This document shows, piece after piece, positions 24,034-32,294 of a DNA stretch of 64,000 nt. The notes beneath the pieces are model-generated. The model had not been told where the DNA came from. It was given only the letters and a program-made list of their open reading frames with translations, and ran no database searches. The position numbers and the translations under genes were made by a program. Position 1 is the first letter of the stretch; the number at the start of each line of letters is the position of its first letter. Source of the stretch: Bacillus sp. Marseille-Q3570 (GTDB taxonomy: Bacteria > Bacillota > Bacilli > Bacillales > Fictibacillaceae); contig NZ_CAMGYZ010000006.1 in NCBI RefSeq assembly GCF_946151055.1, forward strand, positions 1-64,000, written 5' to 3'.

Positions 24034-26511
24034 ATGAAACGGTTTACCTTTTTAATGTGTTTGATGCTCCTATTATCAACATGGTCCGCTGCACTGTCAC
24101 CGATCATAGAGACGGCTGATGCGGAAACGGGCAGCGCCACGATCAACAGCAAACTACAAGATGCGATGCAATCCACAACAGACCCGCTTGAAGTGATTGT
24201 AACTTTCCATACAGACAGCGGACCGACCAATGAACATATCCAACTATTAAAAGACGCGGGGATTACGAATGGGGTCACGTTCAACGAGCTCCCGATGGCA
24301 GGTGTATTAGCGACACCCGCCCAGATCCAATCCATTGCACAACTGGATGAAGTCCGATCACTTTACTTGAATGAACAATTGGAATATGAAAACGAAGAAT
24401 CGACGGACTTGACGGGAGTGGATAAGCTACGTAATGACGCAGGTCTGACATCGGAAAATGATGGGCTCCCGGTTTCAGGAAAAGGAGTCGGGGTCGTCGT
24501 TAATGACAGTGGGGTAGATGGAACACATAATGACATCAAGTTCGGTGACCATCTCGTTCAAAACGTGCAAGGTGCAACCAATTTGAATGCGTTGAGTGAA
24601 CTGCTTCCCATTACGTATATGGAGGATGTACCGAACACCGACAGTGATTCAGGACATGGAACTCATGTTGCCGGAATCGTCGGTGGGAACGGTGCGATGT
24701 CGAGTGGAAAATATGAAGGAGTCGCTCCTGGTGCTGACCTGATCGGATATGGATCTGGTGCGGGGCTAGCGATCCTTGATACGATCGGTGGCTTCGATTA
24801 TGCACTGACCCATCAAGCGGAATACAACATCAGGGTAATCACGAACTCCTGGGGATCGACGAGTGATTCCGGCACTGATTTCGATCCGGAAGATCCGATC
24901 AACATTGCGACAAAAAAACTGTACGACCGAAATATCCTCACTGTATTTTCAGCTGGGAACTCTGGACCAGGTGAATCAACAATCTCTGGAAATTATAAAA
25001 AAGCCCCCTGGGTTATTACTGTTGCGGCAGGTGATAAACAAGGAAATCTCGCAGAATTCTCATCACGTGGTGTCAAAGGGAAAAGCGGCACAGTGACAGT
25101 GGACGGCGAGGAGTTCACCTGGGAAGACCGACCGACCATCACCACTCCTGGAAAAGACATCATCTCGACGAAAACAGTCGCTCCACTGACAGCATTAAGT
25201 GCGGAACAAGACGCGGAAAACATCGAGCCAGCACACCTGCCTTATTACACACATATGAGCGGAACCTCGATGGCAGCGCCGCATGGGGCAGGAATCGTTG
25301 CGCTGATGCTTGATGCGGATCCGAGTCTTACACCTAAAGAAGTAAAGAGGATCATTCAACAGACCGCGACAAACATGCCAGGATATGAACCATGGGAAGT
25401 CGGAGCTGGATACGCGAATGCATATGCGGCAGTGGACATGATTTTGAATGATAAGAATTACGGTGAAACATTGAACCTTGACAAAGCGTACAATGCAAAC
25501 GTCGATATGGAAGTCGAACGGACGCCGGTCGAAGTGGAATACAATCCAGTGACAGCTGATTCGAACAAGGTAGAGTTTGAAGTCGAGGAAGGACTGACGG
25601 AGCTTGTCGCCCGGATCAATGCGAAAGGGATTCTCGGTGAAACCGGCAACCCGCTCAACCTTGTGTTGACAGCACCGGATGGGACCGAGTACTCCTCAGG
25701 TATCTATGTAGTTTTTTCCTTATATACGGATCGGACTGTCCAAGTGACAAAACCGGTACCAGGTACGTGGACGCTTGAAATTCGAGGGCTTCAGGGGAGT
25801 GTCGGCGTTCCCGAAACGGTTGAAGGTGAACTTGCTTTTAAAAAAGCAGCGGGATTCACAGGACTGAATGACATCAGTGGCCATCCAGCAGAAGAAGCGA
25901 TCAAGACCGGTGTGAGTGAGAGACTCCTCGACAGTAACAAAAATGGAGATTACAAGCCAGATAACGCCTTAACCCGTGTCGATCTTGCCAAATCCTTGAC
26001 GATGGGTGCTGGAATTCGCCAAAACCTTCCTGATGGAGGATCCAGTTTTACCGATGTGGCTGCTGTGGATGCTGCATATGCGGAGGCTGTCGCTTCCGAT
26101 GGTGCAGCATTGAAGGATACTGCTCAGGATGATGCTGGGGTATTGCTCCCGACAGCTGACGGAAAATTCTCTCCGAAAAAAGCGGTTGATCGTGCTGAAC
26201 TTGCATACTCCCTCGTCCAAAGTCTTGGCTTGCAACATGAAGCGGAGTCGCTTATCGATGAACCGTTGACGGTACAGTACAAGGGTGAACGGATTCCAGT
26301 TGAAGATGAGACACAAGTTCCGGCAGATTTAAAAGGATATGTCCAACTTGCCCTTGATTTGAACATCCTCAATGCGTATTTCGATGTCACACAGGGACCG
26401 TATGACCTCGAGCCGACTGTTACAGCAACAGTCGAACCCGGAAAGACCGTCACAAGAGGTGACTTTGCAGTCGCTATCTCACGTTATTACGTGTCGTATC
26501 TCACTCCTTGA
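24034..26511 (+). CDS. Secreted subtilisin-family protease with SLH-like C-terminus
   Basis: An 825-residue S8 serine protease. A signal peptide ends near ETADA (about residue 30), followed by an I9-like propeptide to about 118. The catalytic triad is D158 (VVNDSGVDGTH), H208 (SGHGTHVAG) and S412 (SGTSMAAPH), with N309 (FSAGNSGPG) as oxyanion residue. A beta-rich domain (about 500-630) resembles a P/pre-peptidase domain. The C-terminus carries SLH-like repeats (HPAEEAIKTGVSERLLDSNK, NALTRVDLAKSL; KAVDRAELAYSLVQSLG), suggesting cell-wall attachment. The protease is probably calcium-dependent. It sits between argD and argF. Confidence 0.9.
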   Translation: MKRFTFLMCLMLLLSTWSAALSPIIETADAETGSATINSKLQDAMQSTTDPLEVIVTFHTDSGPTNEHIQLLKDAGITNGVTFNELPMAGVLATPAQIQSIAQLDEVRSLYLNEQLEYENEESTDLTGVDKLRNDAGLTSENDGLPVSGKGVGVVVNDSGVDGTHNDIKFGDHLVQNVQGATNLNALSELLPITYMEDVPNTDSDSGHGTHVAGIVGGNGAMSSGKYEGVAPGADLIGYGSGAGLAILDTIGGFDYALTHQAEYNIRVITNSWGSTSDSGTDFDPEDPINIATKKLYDRNILTVFSAGNSGPGESTISGNYKKAPWVITVAAGDKQGNLAEFSSRGVKGKSGTVTVDGEEFTWEDRPTITTPGKDIISTKTVAPLTALSAEQDAENIEPAHLPYYTHMSGTSMAAPHGAGIVALMLDADPSLTPKEVKRIIQQTATNMPGYEPWEVGAGYANAYAAVDMILNDKNYGETLNLDKAYNANVDMEVERTPVEVEYNPVTADSNKVEFEVEEGLTELVARINAKGILGETGNPLNLVLTAPDGTEYSSGIYVVFSLYTDRTVQVTKPVPGTWTLEIRGLQGSVGVPETVEGELAFKKAAGFTGLNDISGHPAEEAIKTGVSERLLDSNKNGDYKPDNALTRVDLAKSLTMGAGIRQNLPDGGSSFTDVAAVDAAYAEAVASDGAALKDTAQDDAGVLLPTADGKFSPKKAVDRAELAYSLVQSLGLQHEAESLIDEPLTVQYKGERIPVEDETQVPADLKGYVQLALDLNILNAYFDVTQGPYDLEPTVTATVEPGKTVTRGDFAVAISRYYVSYLTP

Positions 26512-26552
26512 TTAGAAACAGGTGGTTTATCAAAACGATTTAACCATTCGGA

Positions 26553-26590
26553 CGCAAGTGGATTCTCATAAGAATTCACTTGCGTTTTTT
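26553..26590 (+). terminator. Subtilase terminator
   Basis: CGCAAGTG..ATTCT pairs with AGAAT..CACTTGCG and is followed by TTTTTT. Confidence 0.85.
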
Positions 26591-26599
26591 CATGGGTTT

Positions 26600-27180
26600 A
26601 AAAAGGTCACATTTTCAGCTCCAAAAAGTGGTTAGCACTGTTGACGACAAACCATGAATTATCAGAGGAAAAAGTGATTCGACTGTATGAAGGTCATGTT
26701 AATCTCCGTTGTTGATTTTAACGAAATTACCGACGGTCCTGTGAAACAACTATCCGAATCGAACTCGATTTAAAGATAGAGGACAACTGTTTCGTTATCT
26801 TTGAAAAAATGGCTTGGTTTCGAAAAATAGAAGACAAATGATCCGCTATTCGGGTAGATCGACTCTGATTTATTCTTGTTTCATGCCAATAAGGTCTCTG
26901 GTGTCCTCTAATTTCTTGAAAATGGGGATTTGGGGCGAATTAGGTCTCTGATGTCCTCAAATTTAATCCTTGAAAAATTTTCTTGCTCTCCGGAAGTAAT
27001 CGCTCAGGATTTGCCATGTTTTCTTTTGGAATGGTTATCCGATTGTCTTTCGAGCACCGAAGATCAACTAATCAATCCATCTAAAACTCACCATTTCTTT
27101 ATGTTTATGGAATGAATTCTATATACATCATTATACATAACCCATACACTAAAATAAGGTAATTGAAGTATTTTTATAAT
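26600..27180. repeat. Gap with degenerate copy of the 51-bp-spaced repeat
   Basis: The reverse-type units AATAAGGTCTCTGGTGTCCT and AATTAGGTCTCTGATGTCCT (about 26890-26962) match the dispersed array. The forward side (AGAGGACAACTG, GAAGACAAATGATCCGCTAT) is decayed. No gene is seen in the rest of this 660-base gap before argF. Confidence 0.6.
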
Positions 27181-27183
27181 AAC

Positions 27184-27214
27184 TATTGAATAAATATTAT
27201 TAAGTATGTATAAT
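27184..27214 (+). promoter_or_regulatory. argF promoter with ArgR/AhrC operator
   Basis: TTGAAT (27186-27191), a 17-base spacer and TATAAT (27209-27214). The surrounding bases align with the argC promoter over about 40 positions (for example GTATGTATAATAATTCGAAA against CTATGTATAATAATCCGAAA). The shared ARG-box-like sequence implies shared arginine control. Confidence 0.75.
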
Positions 27215-27251
27215 AATTCGAAAGAGAAAAAGAGTTGAGGAGAGATGCAAA

Positions 27252-28235
27252 TTGGCTAAAGCCGTTGAACTACTACACACTAAGGGACTGACTGCTTCAA
27301 ACTTTACAGGTCAGGATTTTCTAACGATATCCGATTTTCATTCCACAGAAATCATGTACTTACTGAAACAGGCACTAAAGCTGAAGAAGGAACAAAAGCT
27401 CGGCGTTACACATAAGCACTTGAACGGAAAAGTTCTGGGGATGATTTTTGATAAGGCGTCGACACGTACGCGGGTTTCGTTCGAGGTTGGGATCATCCAG
27501 CTCGGAGGGAATCCGATTTATTTGAACACGAAAGACACCCAGCTAGGACGTGGAGAGAGCGTAGCCGACACGGCAAAAGTTTTATCCCGATATGTCGACG
27601 CCGTCATGATCCGGACTTTTGCACACAAAACAATTGAAGACTTTGCTGCACACGCTGATATTCCGGTGATCAATGGTCTGACTGACTTGCATCATCCCAC
27701 ACAGGTGATGGCAGATCTGATGACGATCCTAGAGCACAAAGGAAAGCTGAAAGGGTTGAAGCTGTGCTATGTCGGTGACGGTAACAACAATATGACGCAT
27801 TCCCTTTTGGAAGGGGCGGCGAAAGTAGGGATGGACATTGCAGTCGCAAGTCCATTCGGATACGAGCCAAATCAGATGATTCGCGATCACGCAAAGCTTG
27901 TGGCAAAACAGAATGGCAGCTCTGTGGTCATCACAAACTCCCCGGATGAAGCGATCCAGGACGCAGATGTCGTCGTCACGGATGTTTGGGCAAGTATGGG
28001 TGAGGAAGATGAATTTGATGCAAGGGTCGAAGCGTTCAAACCGTATCAGGTGAACAGCAAGCTCTGTAAAAAAGCGAAGGACGACTTCATGTTCATGCAC
28101 TGCTTACCCGCACACCGCGGTGAGGAAGTGACAGCTGAAATCCTCGATGGTCCGCACTCCGTTGTATTTGATGAAGCGGAAAACCGGCTCCATGCGCAAA
28201 AAGCGATCATGCTTGCGTTGATGGGAGAAAACTAA
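27252..28235 (+). CDS. argF: Ornithine carbamoyltransferase
   Basis: A 327-residue enzyme that makes citrulline from ornithine and carbamoyl phosphate. The carbamoyl-phosphate loop STRTR is at residues 70-74. LTDLHHPTQVMADLMTI and the ornithine-loop/catalytic HCLPAHRGEEVTAEI are present. The start is TTG at 27252 behind GAGGAGAG, as for argC. Anabolic rather than catabolic use is inferred from the argC-like promoter. It stands alone about 5 kb from argCJBD. Confidence 0.95.
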   Translation: MAKAVELLHTKGLTASNFTGQDFLTISDFHSTEIMYLLKQALKLKKEQKLGVTHKHLNGKVLGMIFDKASTRTRVSFEVGIIQLGGNPIYLNTKDTQLGRGESVADTAKVLSRYVDAVMIRTFAHKTIEDFAAHADIPVINGLTDLHHPTQVMADLMTILEHKGKLKGLKLCYVGDGNNNMTHSLLEGAAKVGMDIAVASPFGYEPNQMIRDHAKLVAKQNGSSVVITNSPDEAIQDADVVVTDVWASMGEEDEFDARVEAFKPYQVNSKLCKKAKDDFMFMHCLPAHRGEEVTAEILDGPHSVVFDEAENRLHAQKAIMLALMGEN

Positions 28236-28245
28236 GGGACAGTTT

Positions 28246-28281
28246 AGAGGTGATCCATCGATTTGGTGGATCGCTCTTTTT
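28246..28281 (+). terminator. argF terminator
   Basis: AGAGGTGATCCA pairs with TGGATCGCTCT and is followed by a T-run. Confidence 0.7.
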
Positions 28282-28356
28282 ACTATGAAAAAGACATATT
28301 CTTGGTGCATCTTTTATAAACTCCTTAATAACAGCCTGGTATGAAGGAGTGACGTC

Positions 28357-29301
28357 ATGAATGTGCTCTTTTTCACCGATTCCGGGATTGATGATACGTT
28401 CGCCTTGATATATGCGTTACGCCATCCGGACATCAACGTAATCGGAGTGGTCGCAGGGTATGGAAATGTTTCTCGTGACCGGACGATACGTAATACCCAA
28501 TTCGTACTGAAATTACTTGAAAAAGAGGATGTCCCGATCATCAGTGGCTCAAGCAGACCGATTTTAGGGGATGAACCGGTTTTCTATCCTTATGTCCATG
28601 GGGTAGAGGGCTTCGGTACCGTCTTGCCTGAAGAACAGCCAGAGGTATTGTATAACTTCAACAACATCTTCATCTTGCTGACCAAATCGAAAGAGCCAGT
28701 GACGATCGTGAATGTTGGCAGAATGACATCCTTAGCTGTTGCATTCCTGCTGCATCCGGAAATATTGAGCCTGGTCCAGAATTTTCATATCATGGGCGGA
28801 GCATTCCTGGTACCCGGAAATGTGACACCTTATGCAGAAGCGAATTTTTTCGCGGATCCTTCGTCTGTCAGTATCGTTTTCAACAATGCTAGTCCTTTGT
28901 CGATCAAGCTTTTTCCGTTGAATGTGACCCATCAAGCAATTTTCACACCTGAGATCATCAACTCCTTCACTCAACCAGATGACCCAGTCGGGGATTTCTT
29001 GAAGAGCACATTCAATTATTACTACACCTTTTATCAAAGGCAGCGGCCGAGGTTGAGAGGAGCCCCGCTTCACGATCTGGTCGCCATCCAGGCCATTGCG
29101 AACCCTCAAATGTACAGGTATATTCAGCGGAATGTTCAGGTCATAAACGATTCAGCTCTGGGTAAAGGAATTACTGTGGCGGATTTAAGGGATCGACCAA
29201 TTATCGATCCTGGTAAAAATGACTTTATTAATATCGCAATGGATGTTGATTACCCCGCTTTCATTCAGGATGTCGTTTCCGTCTTGCAAAAACAAAGATG
29301 A
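28357..29301 (+). CDS. Nucleoside hydrolase, IunH type
   Basis: A 314-residue nucleoside N-ribohydrolase. The N-terminal Ca2+/ribose motif appears as FFTDSGIDDTFALIYAL, in place of the usual DTDPGxDDA. FHIMGGAFLVPGNVTPYAEANFFADP and LHDLVAIQAI supply further active-site residues. It cleaves purine or pyrimidine ribonucleosides in salvage. One Asp of the common DTD motif is absent (TDSG), which may alter activity. ATG follows AAGGAGTGA. Confidence 0.83.
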   Translation: MNVLFFTDSGIDDTFALIYALRHPDINVIGVVAGYGNVSRDRTIRNTQFVLKLLEKEDVPIISGSSRPILGDEPVFYPYVHGVEGFGTVLPEEQPEVLYNFNNIFILLTKSKEPVTIVNVGRMTSLAVAFLLHPEILSLVQNFHIMGGAFLVPGNVTPYAEANFFADPSSVSIVFNNASPLSIKLFPLNVTHQAIFTPEIINSFTQPDDPVGDFLKSTFNYYYTFYQRQRPRLRGAPLHDLVAIQAIANPQMYRYIQRNVQVINDSALGKGITVADLRDRPIIDPGKNDFINIAMDVDYPAFIQDVVSVLQKQR

Positions 29302-29355
29302 ATTGGTGTATACCTTCTTTCCAAATAGAGATATTAACGGTAAGGAGGTATGTTT

Positions 29356-29901
29356 ATGGCTAATATATTTGAAGCATTTGTGGATTATATGAAACAGGCA
29401 TATGATGATGAACCGAAAACTCCATTACATATAGGAGAAGCTATGGGGTGCTGGTTATATTACACTGCGTTAGCAGAAGAAGTTCCAGCATTGGAAATAT
29501 GTTTGAACACGACGACTGATGATGAATTGAGTCTTATAGTAAAAGAAGGGAAAGACCTGGGAGAATCCCAAATGAATAGACTCGAAAAATTCATGCTGCA
29601 GGAAGGAGTCCCCTTATCAAGAGGAGATGCACATAAACCTGAATCAGATCCTAATGCAATTCCCCTTGGAGCAAAATCTACAGATAATGAAATCGCCAAT
29701 TTATTGAGTGCTAAAGTCGGTACCAATGTGGTGCTGTGTGCAACGAATATGAGCCAATGCATTCGTGCCGATTTAGAAAAGATTTGGATTGAACTGCAAA
29801 GCGAGAAAATGCTCTACGGATCCAAATTGAAATTGTTGATGCGTAAAAGAGGCTGGATCAAGGTTCCGCCATACTATACACCTCCCGGTCGGGAAGGTTA
29901 A
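29356..29901 (+). CDS. DUF3231 family protein
   Basis: A 181-residue, mainly helical protein of the ferritin-like DUF3231 family seen in spore-formers. HIGEAMGCWLYYTALAEEVP and LSAKVGTNVVLCATNMSQCI are the helix motifs, and the tail ends KRGWIKVPPYYTPPGREG. Duplicated forms of the family are common; this is a single-domain version. The function is unknown. ATG 29356 lies eight bases after AAGGAGGT. Confidence 0.75.
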   Translation: MANIFEAFVDYMKQAYDDEPKTPLHIGEAMGCWLYYTALAEEVPALEICLNTTTDDELSLIVKEGKDLGESQMNRLEKFMLQEGVPLSRGDAHKPESDPNAIPLGAKSTDNEIANLLSAKVGTNVVLCATNMSQCIRADLEKIWIELQSEKMLYGSKLKLLMRKRGWIKVPPYYTPPGREG

Positions 29902-29920
29902 AGCATGTGAATGGAAGCAA

Positions 29921-29945
29921 AGACCCTTTTTCGGGGTCTTTTTTG
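29921..29945 (+). terminator. Terminator after DUF3231 gene
   Basis: AGACCC pairs with GGGGTCT across a short T-rich loop and is followed by TTTTTT. Confidence 0.85.
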
Positions 29946-29959
29946 TGTGAAGAAAAGTT

Positions 29960-30002
29960 TTTTACGTTTTAGCGTAATTTGTAGTTGCTTTTGAACGTAA
30001 AA
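29960..30002. promoter_or_regulatory. Inverted repeat flanking the promoter of the HTH/F1-beta-like gene
   Basis: TTTTACGTT (29960-29968) is perfectly complementary to AACGTAAAA (29994-30002). A smaller TTACG/CGTAA pair lies within the left half. The arms bracket the -35 box, a good place for an autoregulatory operator. Confidence 0.45.
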
Positions 30003-30013
30003 TAGAATACTAT
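29985..30013 (+). promoter_or_regulatory. Predicted promoter of the HTH/F1-beta-like gene
   Basis: TTGCTT (29985-29990), a 17-base spacer and TACTAT (30008-30013). Confidence 0.5.
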
Positions 30014-30037
30014 AAAAAGTAACAGGGGGTGTAAAAT

Positions 30038-31090
30038 TTGGAAACATTAGAAAATATTCGCTTGAATGTCGCGTTACTTCGCAAAAGAGTTCCGAATTTG
30101 ACCAGTGCTGCCAAATCCGTCGGGTTACGTCCTGCTACAGTTTCAAATCTTTGTACAGGGAAGATCCCGGTAGGACGTTCCGAGGTACGTACACTGGTCG
30201 CTCTTGCAACACTGGCTGAATGTAGTCTTGATGAATTGATTATCAGAGGGGAGAAGATCGATATGATCGAAACAGGTATCAAAACATTGGATTTGTTCGC
30301 ACCACTAGCTAAAGGAGGGACGATCGGCCTCGTCGCTCGTCATGGGATGGGACAGCTCGTCATTCTAGCTGAGCTTACGCATCGATTGAAGAAGAATGAC
30401 TATGCAACCGTTCTTTTAAAACCAGAAGGTGACCACAAAGAACTGAATGACATTCTTGAATATTTCGATGTCGTCGCAGAAACTGTGGATGAAGCGTATG
30501 AAAAAATGGCTGCCTTCGGAAATAAGAAGGAAATCATGTTCACGGCAGATCGTTCGCATGTGTTGACGGGAGAAATCCATGACCTGCAAGAGCGTTTGCA
30601 GGATGTCGGGGTCCAGAAGGTAACCACGTTCCTTCTGGATCTGAAAGGCGAAGCGGTGGATGAGGATCTACCATACGGGCCGCTCGAAACGCTATGGCAA
30701 TTCGACATCGATCTTGCTACTCGTCACAAGTTTCCTGCAATCAATCCGATCTACTCGACATCTTCTGTCCTTGAAGGGGCGCATTTGGATCAGAACCACT
30801 TGAATATCCAGCAGCGTGCACAAAAATTACTGCGCCGCTATCGTGAACTTCGCGCTGTCGTCAATGTAAGAGGCATCGAAAGTGTACCTGATGCTGAAAA
30901 GCTTACGTATAAAAGAGGAGAGCGGCTCGAGGCGTATTTGACACAGCCATTTTATGTCGCAGAACCATTCACCGGGAAAAAAGGCGAGCACGTCAGCTTG
31001 AAGGATACCCTCATCGATGTCCAAAAGATCTTAGACGGGTCCGCCGATTCCAAAGAAATCGATCAATTAGACTACATCGGAACATTATAA
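30038..31090 (+). CDS. HTH protein fused to a degenerate F1-ATPase beta-like domain
   Basis: A 350-residue protein. Residues 1-70 look like a helix-turn-helix (AAKSVGLRPATVSNLCTGKI). Residues 77-113 (ETGIKTLDLFAPLAKGGTIG, LVARHGMGQLVI) align with the AtpD segment around the P-loop, but GGAGVGKT has become ARHGMGQL, losing the Walker Lys. The end resembles AtpD again: KFPAINPIYSTSSVL for YPAVDPLxSTSR, LLRRYRELRAVV for LQRYKELQDII, and YLTQPFYVAEPFTGKKGEHV for FLSQxFHVAExFTG. The GERTREGNDLY loop is missing, so ATP hydrolysis is unlikely. A DNA-binding or scaffolding role is inferred. The start is TTG 30038 behind AGGGGGTG. No other atp genes are near. Confidence 0.75.
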   Translation: METLENIRLNVALLRKRVPNLTSAAKSVGLRPATVSNLCTGKIPVGRSEVRTLVALATLAECSLDELIIRGEKIDMIETGIKTLDLFAPLAKGGTIGLVARHGMGQLVILAELTHRLKKNDYATVLLKPEGDHKELNDILEYFDVVAETVDEAYEKMAAFGNKKEIMFTADRSHVLTGEIHDLQERLQDVGVQKVTTFLLDLKGEAVDEDLPYGPLETLWQFDIDLATRHKFPAINPIYSTSSVLEGAHLDQNHLNIQQRAQKLLRRYRELRAVVNVRGIESVPDAEKLTYKRGERLEAYLTQPFYVAEPFTGKKGEHVSLKDTLIDVQKILDGSADSKEIDQLDYIGTL

Positions 31091-31100
31091 AATGAAAAAC

Positions 31101-31135
31101 AGAGTGCTGGATCTATCGTCCAGTGCTCTATTTGT
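31101..31135 (+). terminator. Terminator of the HTH/F1-beta-like gene
   Basis: GAGTGCTGGA pairs with TCCAGTGCTC (two G-U pairs) and is followed by TATTTGTTG. Confidence 0.65.
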
Positions 31136-31171
31136 TGCAAAATAACATGAGAAGAAATGCTCCATTTTAGG

Positions 31172-31360
31172 TTCATACGACCACTCCAGGGTAAAAAAGC
31201 AGAAGAAATGTCCGTATGAAGGGTTCATACGACCATTCCAGGGTAAAAAAGCAGAAGAAATGTCCGTATGAAGGGTTCATACGACCATACCAGGATAAAA
31301 GAACAGAAGAAATGTCCGTATGAAAAGGTCACACGGCCACTCCAGGGAAATAAAAGAAGA
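31172..31360. repeat. 52-bp tandem array, second locus (about 3.5 units)
   Basis: CATACGACCA...TGTCCGTATGAAGG units repeat every 52 bases, with inner sequence CCAGGGTAAAAAAGCAGAAG. The last unit has decayed (CACACGGCCA). The outer arms match the 22083 array; the inner part differs and lacks the inner stem. Confidence 0.85.
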
Positions 31361-31444
31361 AATATTGATGTGAGTGAAGTATTTGCCATAATCAACTAGA
31401 AATCATCATACAACCTTCTCCAGCTCTTGACGGTCCTTGATAAT

Positions 31445-31486
31445 AAAAAGCCAACGACAGATGCTTTCGTTAACCGCTGGCTTTTT
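31445..31486. terminator. Bidirectional hairpin
   Basis: AAAAAGCCAACG pairs with CGCTGGCTTTTT (one mismatch). It could stop leftward transcription from the cysteine-rich operon. The 31487-31669 stretch holds no recognisable gene. Confidence 0.55.
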
Positions 31487-31669
31487 CACATTCTCGTATG
31501 TTTCTTTTTCTCAGAAGATGATGTCCAATGTAATTCTAAAGCCTTTACTAGCCCGACGATTTCAAAGTTTTTTCCTGCACCTTAAAGCTCTACTTTTCCT
31601 TTACAGGGATAGTACCTGATAAAACTGGATACGAGTCTCTTTTAAGGCATTTATTCTTAAGATTCAACC

Positions 31670-32005
31670 TTAGGATATTCTGAATTCTTCTTTTATTAGA
31701 TTTTTCACCGTTTCATTACCTGTCAGTTCTACTGTTATTGTTTCAGATTCACCACTTACTTGTAGTGAGAAATGAATGAATGGACAGCACTTATTTTCAT
31801 AAGATATCCATTCTGCAATGTTGATCAGTAACTCATCTCGGTTAGGGTAACAAAACGTATAACCATCAAGTGTTTCCTCTACTGATAGATATGAGCCTGA
31901 TTCCTTTCGGAGCTTATGATAGTGAGCTCTCTCACCTGAACTGATTGTGGAAAGATTACATGCAATATTTGTTTTGTTTTGGTCTTTACAATTACATTTA
32001 TTCAT
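31670..32005 (-). CDS. Cys-rich protein of a MerR-controlled operon
   Basis: A 111-residue soluble protein. It has an N-terminal MNKCNCKD with paired Cys, ACNLSTISSGERAHYHKLRK, DGYTFCYPNRDELL, and ISYENKCCPFIHFSLQV followed by VELTGNETVKNLI. The CCPF motif and GPEGV-like end are features I associate with small uncharacterised proteins found near metal resistance genes. Metal binding is inferred from the cysteines. ATG 32005 follows GGAGGAGG and overlaps the end of the upstream gene by eight bases, so the two are translationally coupled. Confidence 0.6.
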   Translation of the reverse strand: MNKCNCKDQNKTNIACNLSTISSGERAHYHKLRKESGSYLSVEETLDGYTFCYPNRDELLINIAEWISYENKCCPFIHFSLQVSGESETITVELTGNETVKNLIKEEFRIS

Positions 32006-32228
32006 AGACTCCTCCTCCACAACTGCATTCTTCCTTTTTACTACATTGTTTTTTATTCTTCTTTACAATCAAGGATAGAATGACAGCAAAAACGATTAGT
32101 ATGACTCCCCATTTCCACATCCCAAAACCGATCCCAACCATACCAGCAAATCCAACGAATAAGCCGGGAAAGGTACAACAAAGTATACATAAACCAAAAT
32201 CGCCAATACCTGCTAATAATTGTTTCAT
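31998..32228 (-). CDS. Small Cys-containing membrane protein, possible metal transport
   Basis: A 76-residue protein with two hydrophobic helices. DFGLCILCCTFPGLFVGFAG places three Cys in the first helix, reminiscent of MerT/MerC-type mercury carriers; the C-terminal CSKKEECSCGGG has more. It is the first gene of the divergent operon, driven by a promoter with a MerR-type 19-bp spacer. Transport of a thiophilic metal is inferred, not shown. ATG 32228 follows AGGAGG. Confidence 0.55.
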   Translation of the reverse strand: MKQLLAGIGDFGLCILCCTFPGLFVGFAGMVGIGFGMWKWGVILIVFAVILSLIVKKNKKQCSKKEECSCGGGVYE

Positions 32229-32252
32229 CACATTCCTCCTCTTATTTGTAAA

Positions 32253-32283
32253 AGTATAATACTTAAAGTAAACTTTAAGTCAA
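32253..32283 (-). promoter_or_regulatory. MerR-type divergent promoter/operator
   Basis: On the minus strand, TTGACT (32283-32278) and TATACT (32258-32253) are separated by 19 bases. The spacer contains most of the 20-base perfect palindrome ACTTAAAGTAAACTTTAAGT (32261-32280). A long spacer with a central dyad is the hallmark of promoters activated by MerR-family proteins that untwist DNA. Confidence 0.8.
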
Positions 32284-32294
32284 GAGGTGATAAT

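Noticed and set aside
17700-28300. carA/carB within the arginine region
   Set aside because: All frames between argD and argF were considered; only the VOC, DUF1697 and subtilase genes are present.
30038-31090. Functional ATP synthase beta subunit
   Set aside because: The P-loop Lys and GERTREGNDLY are absent, length is about 120 residues short of AtpD plus the added HTH, and no other atp genes are present.
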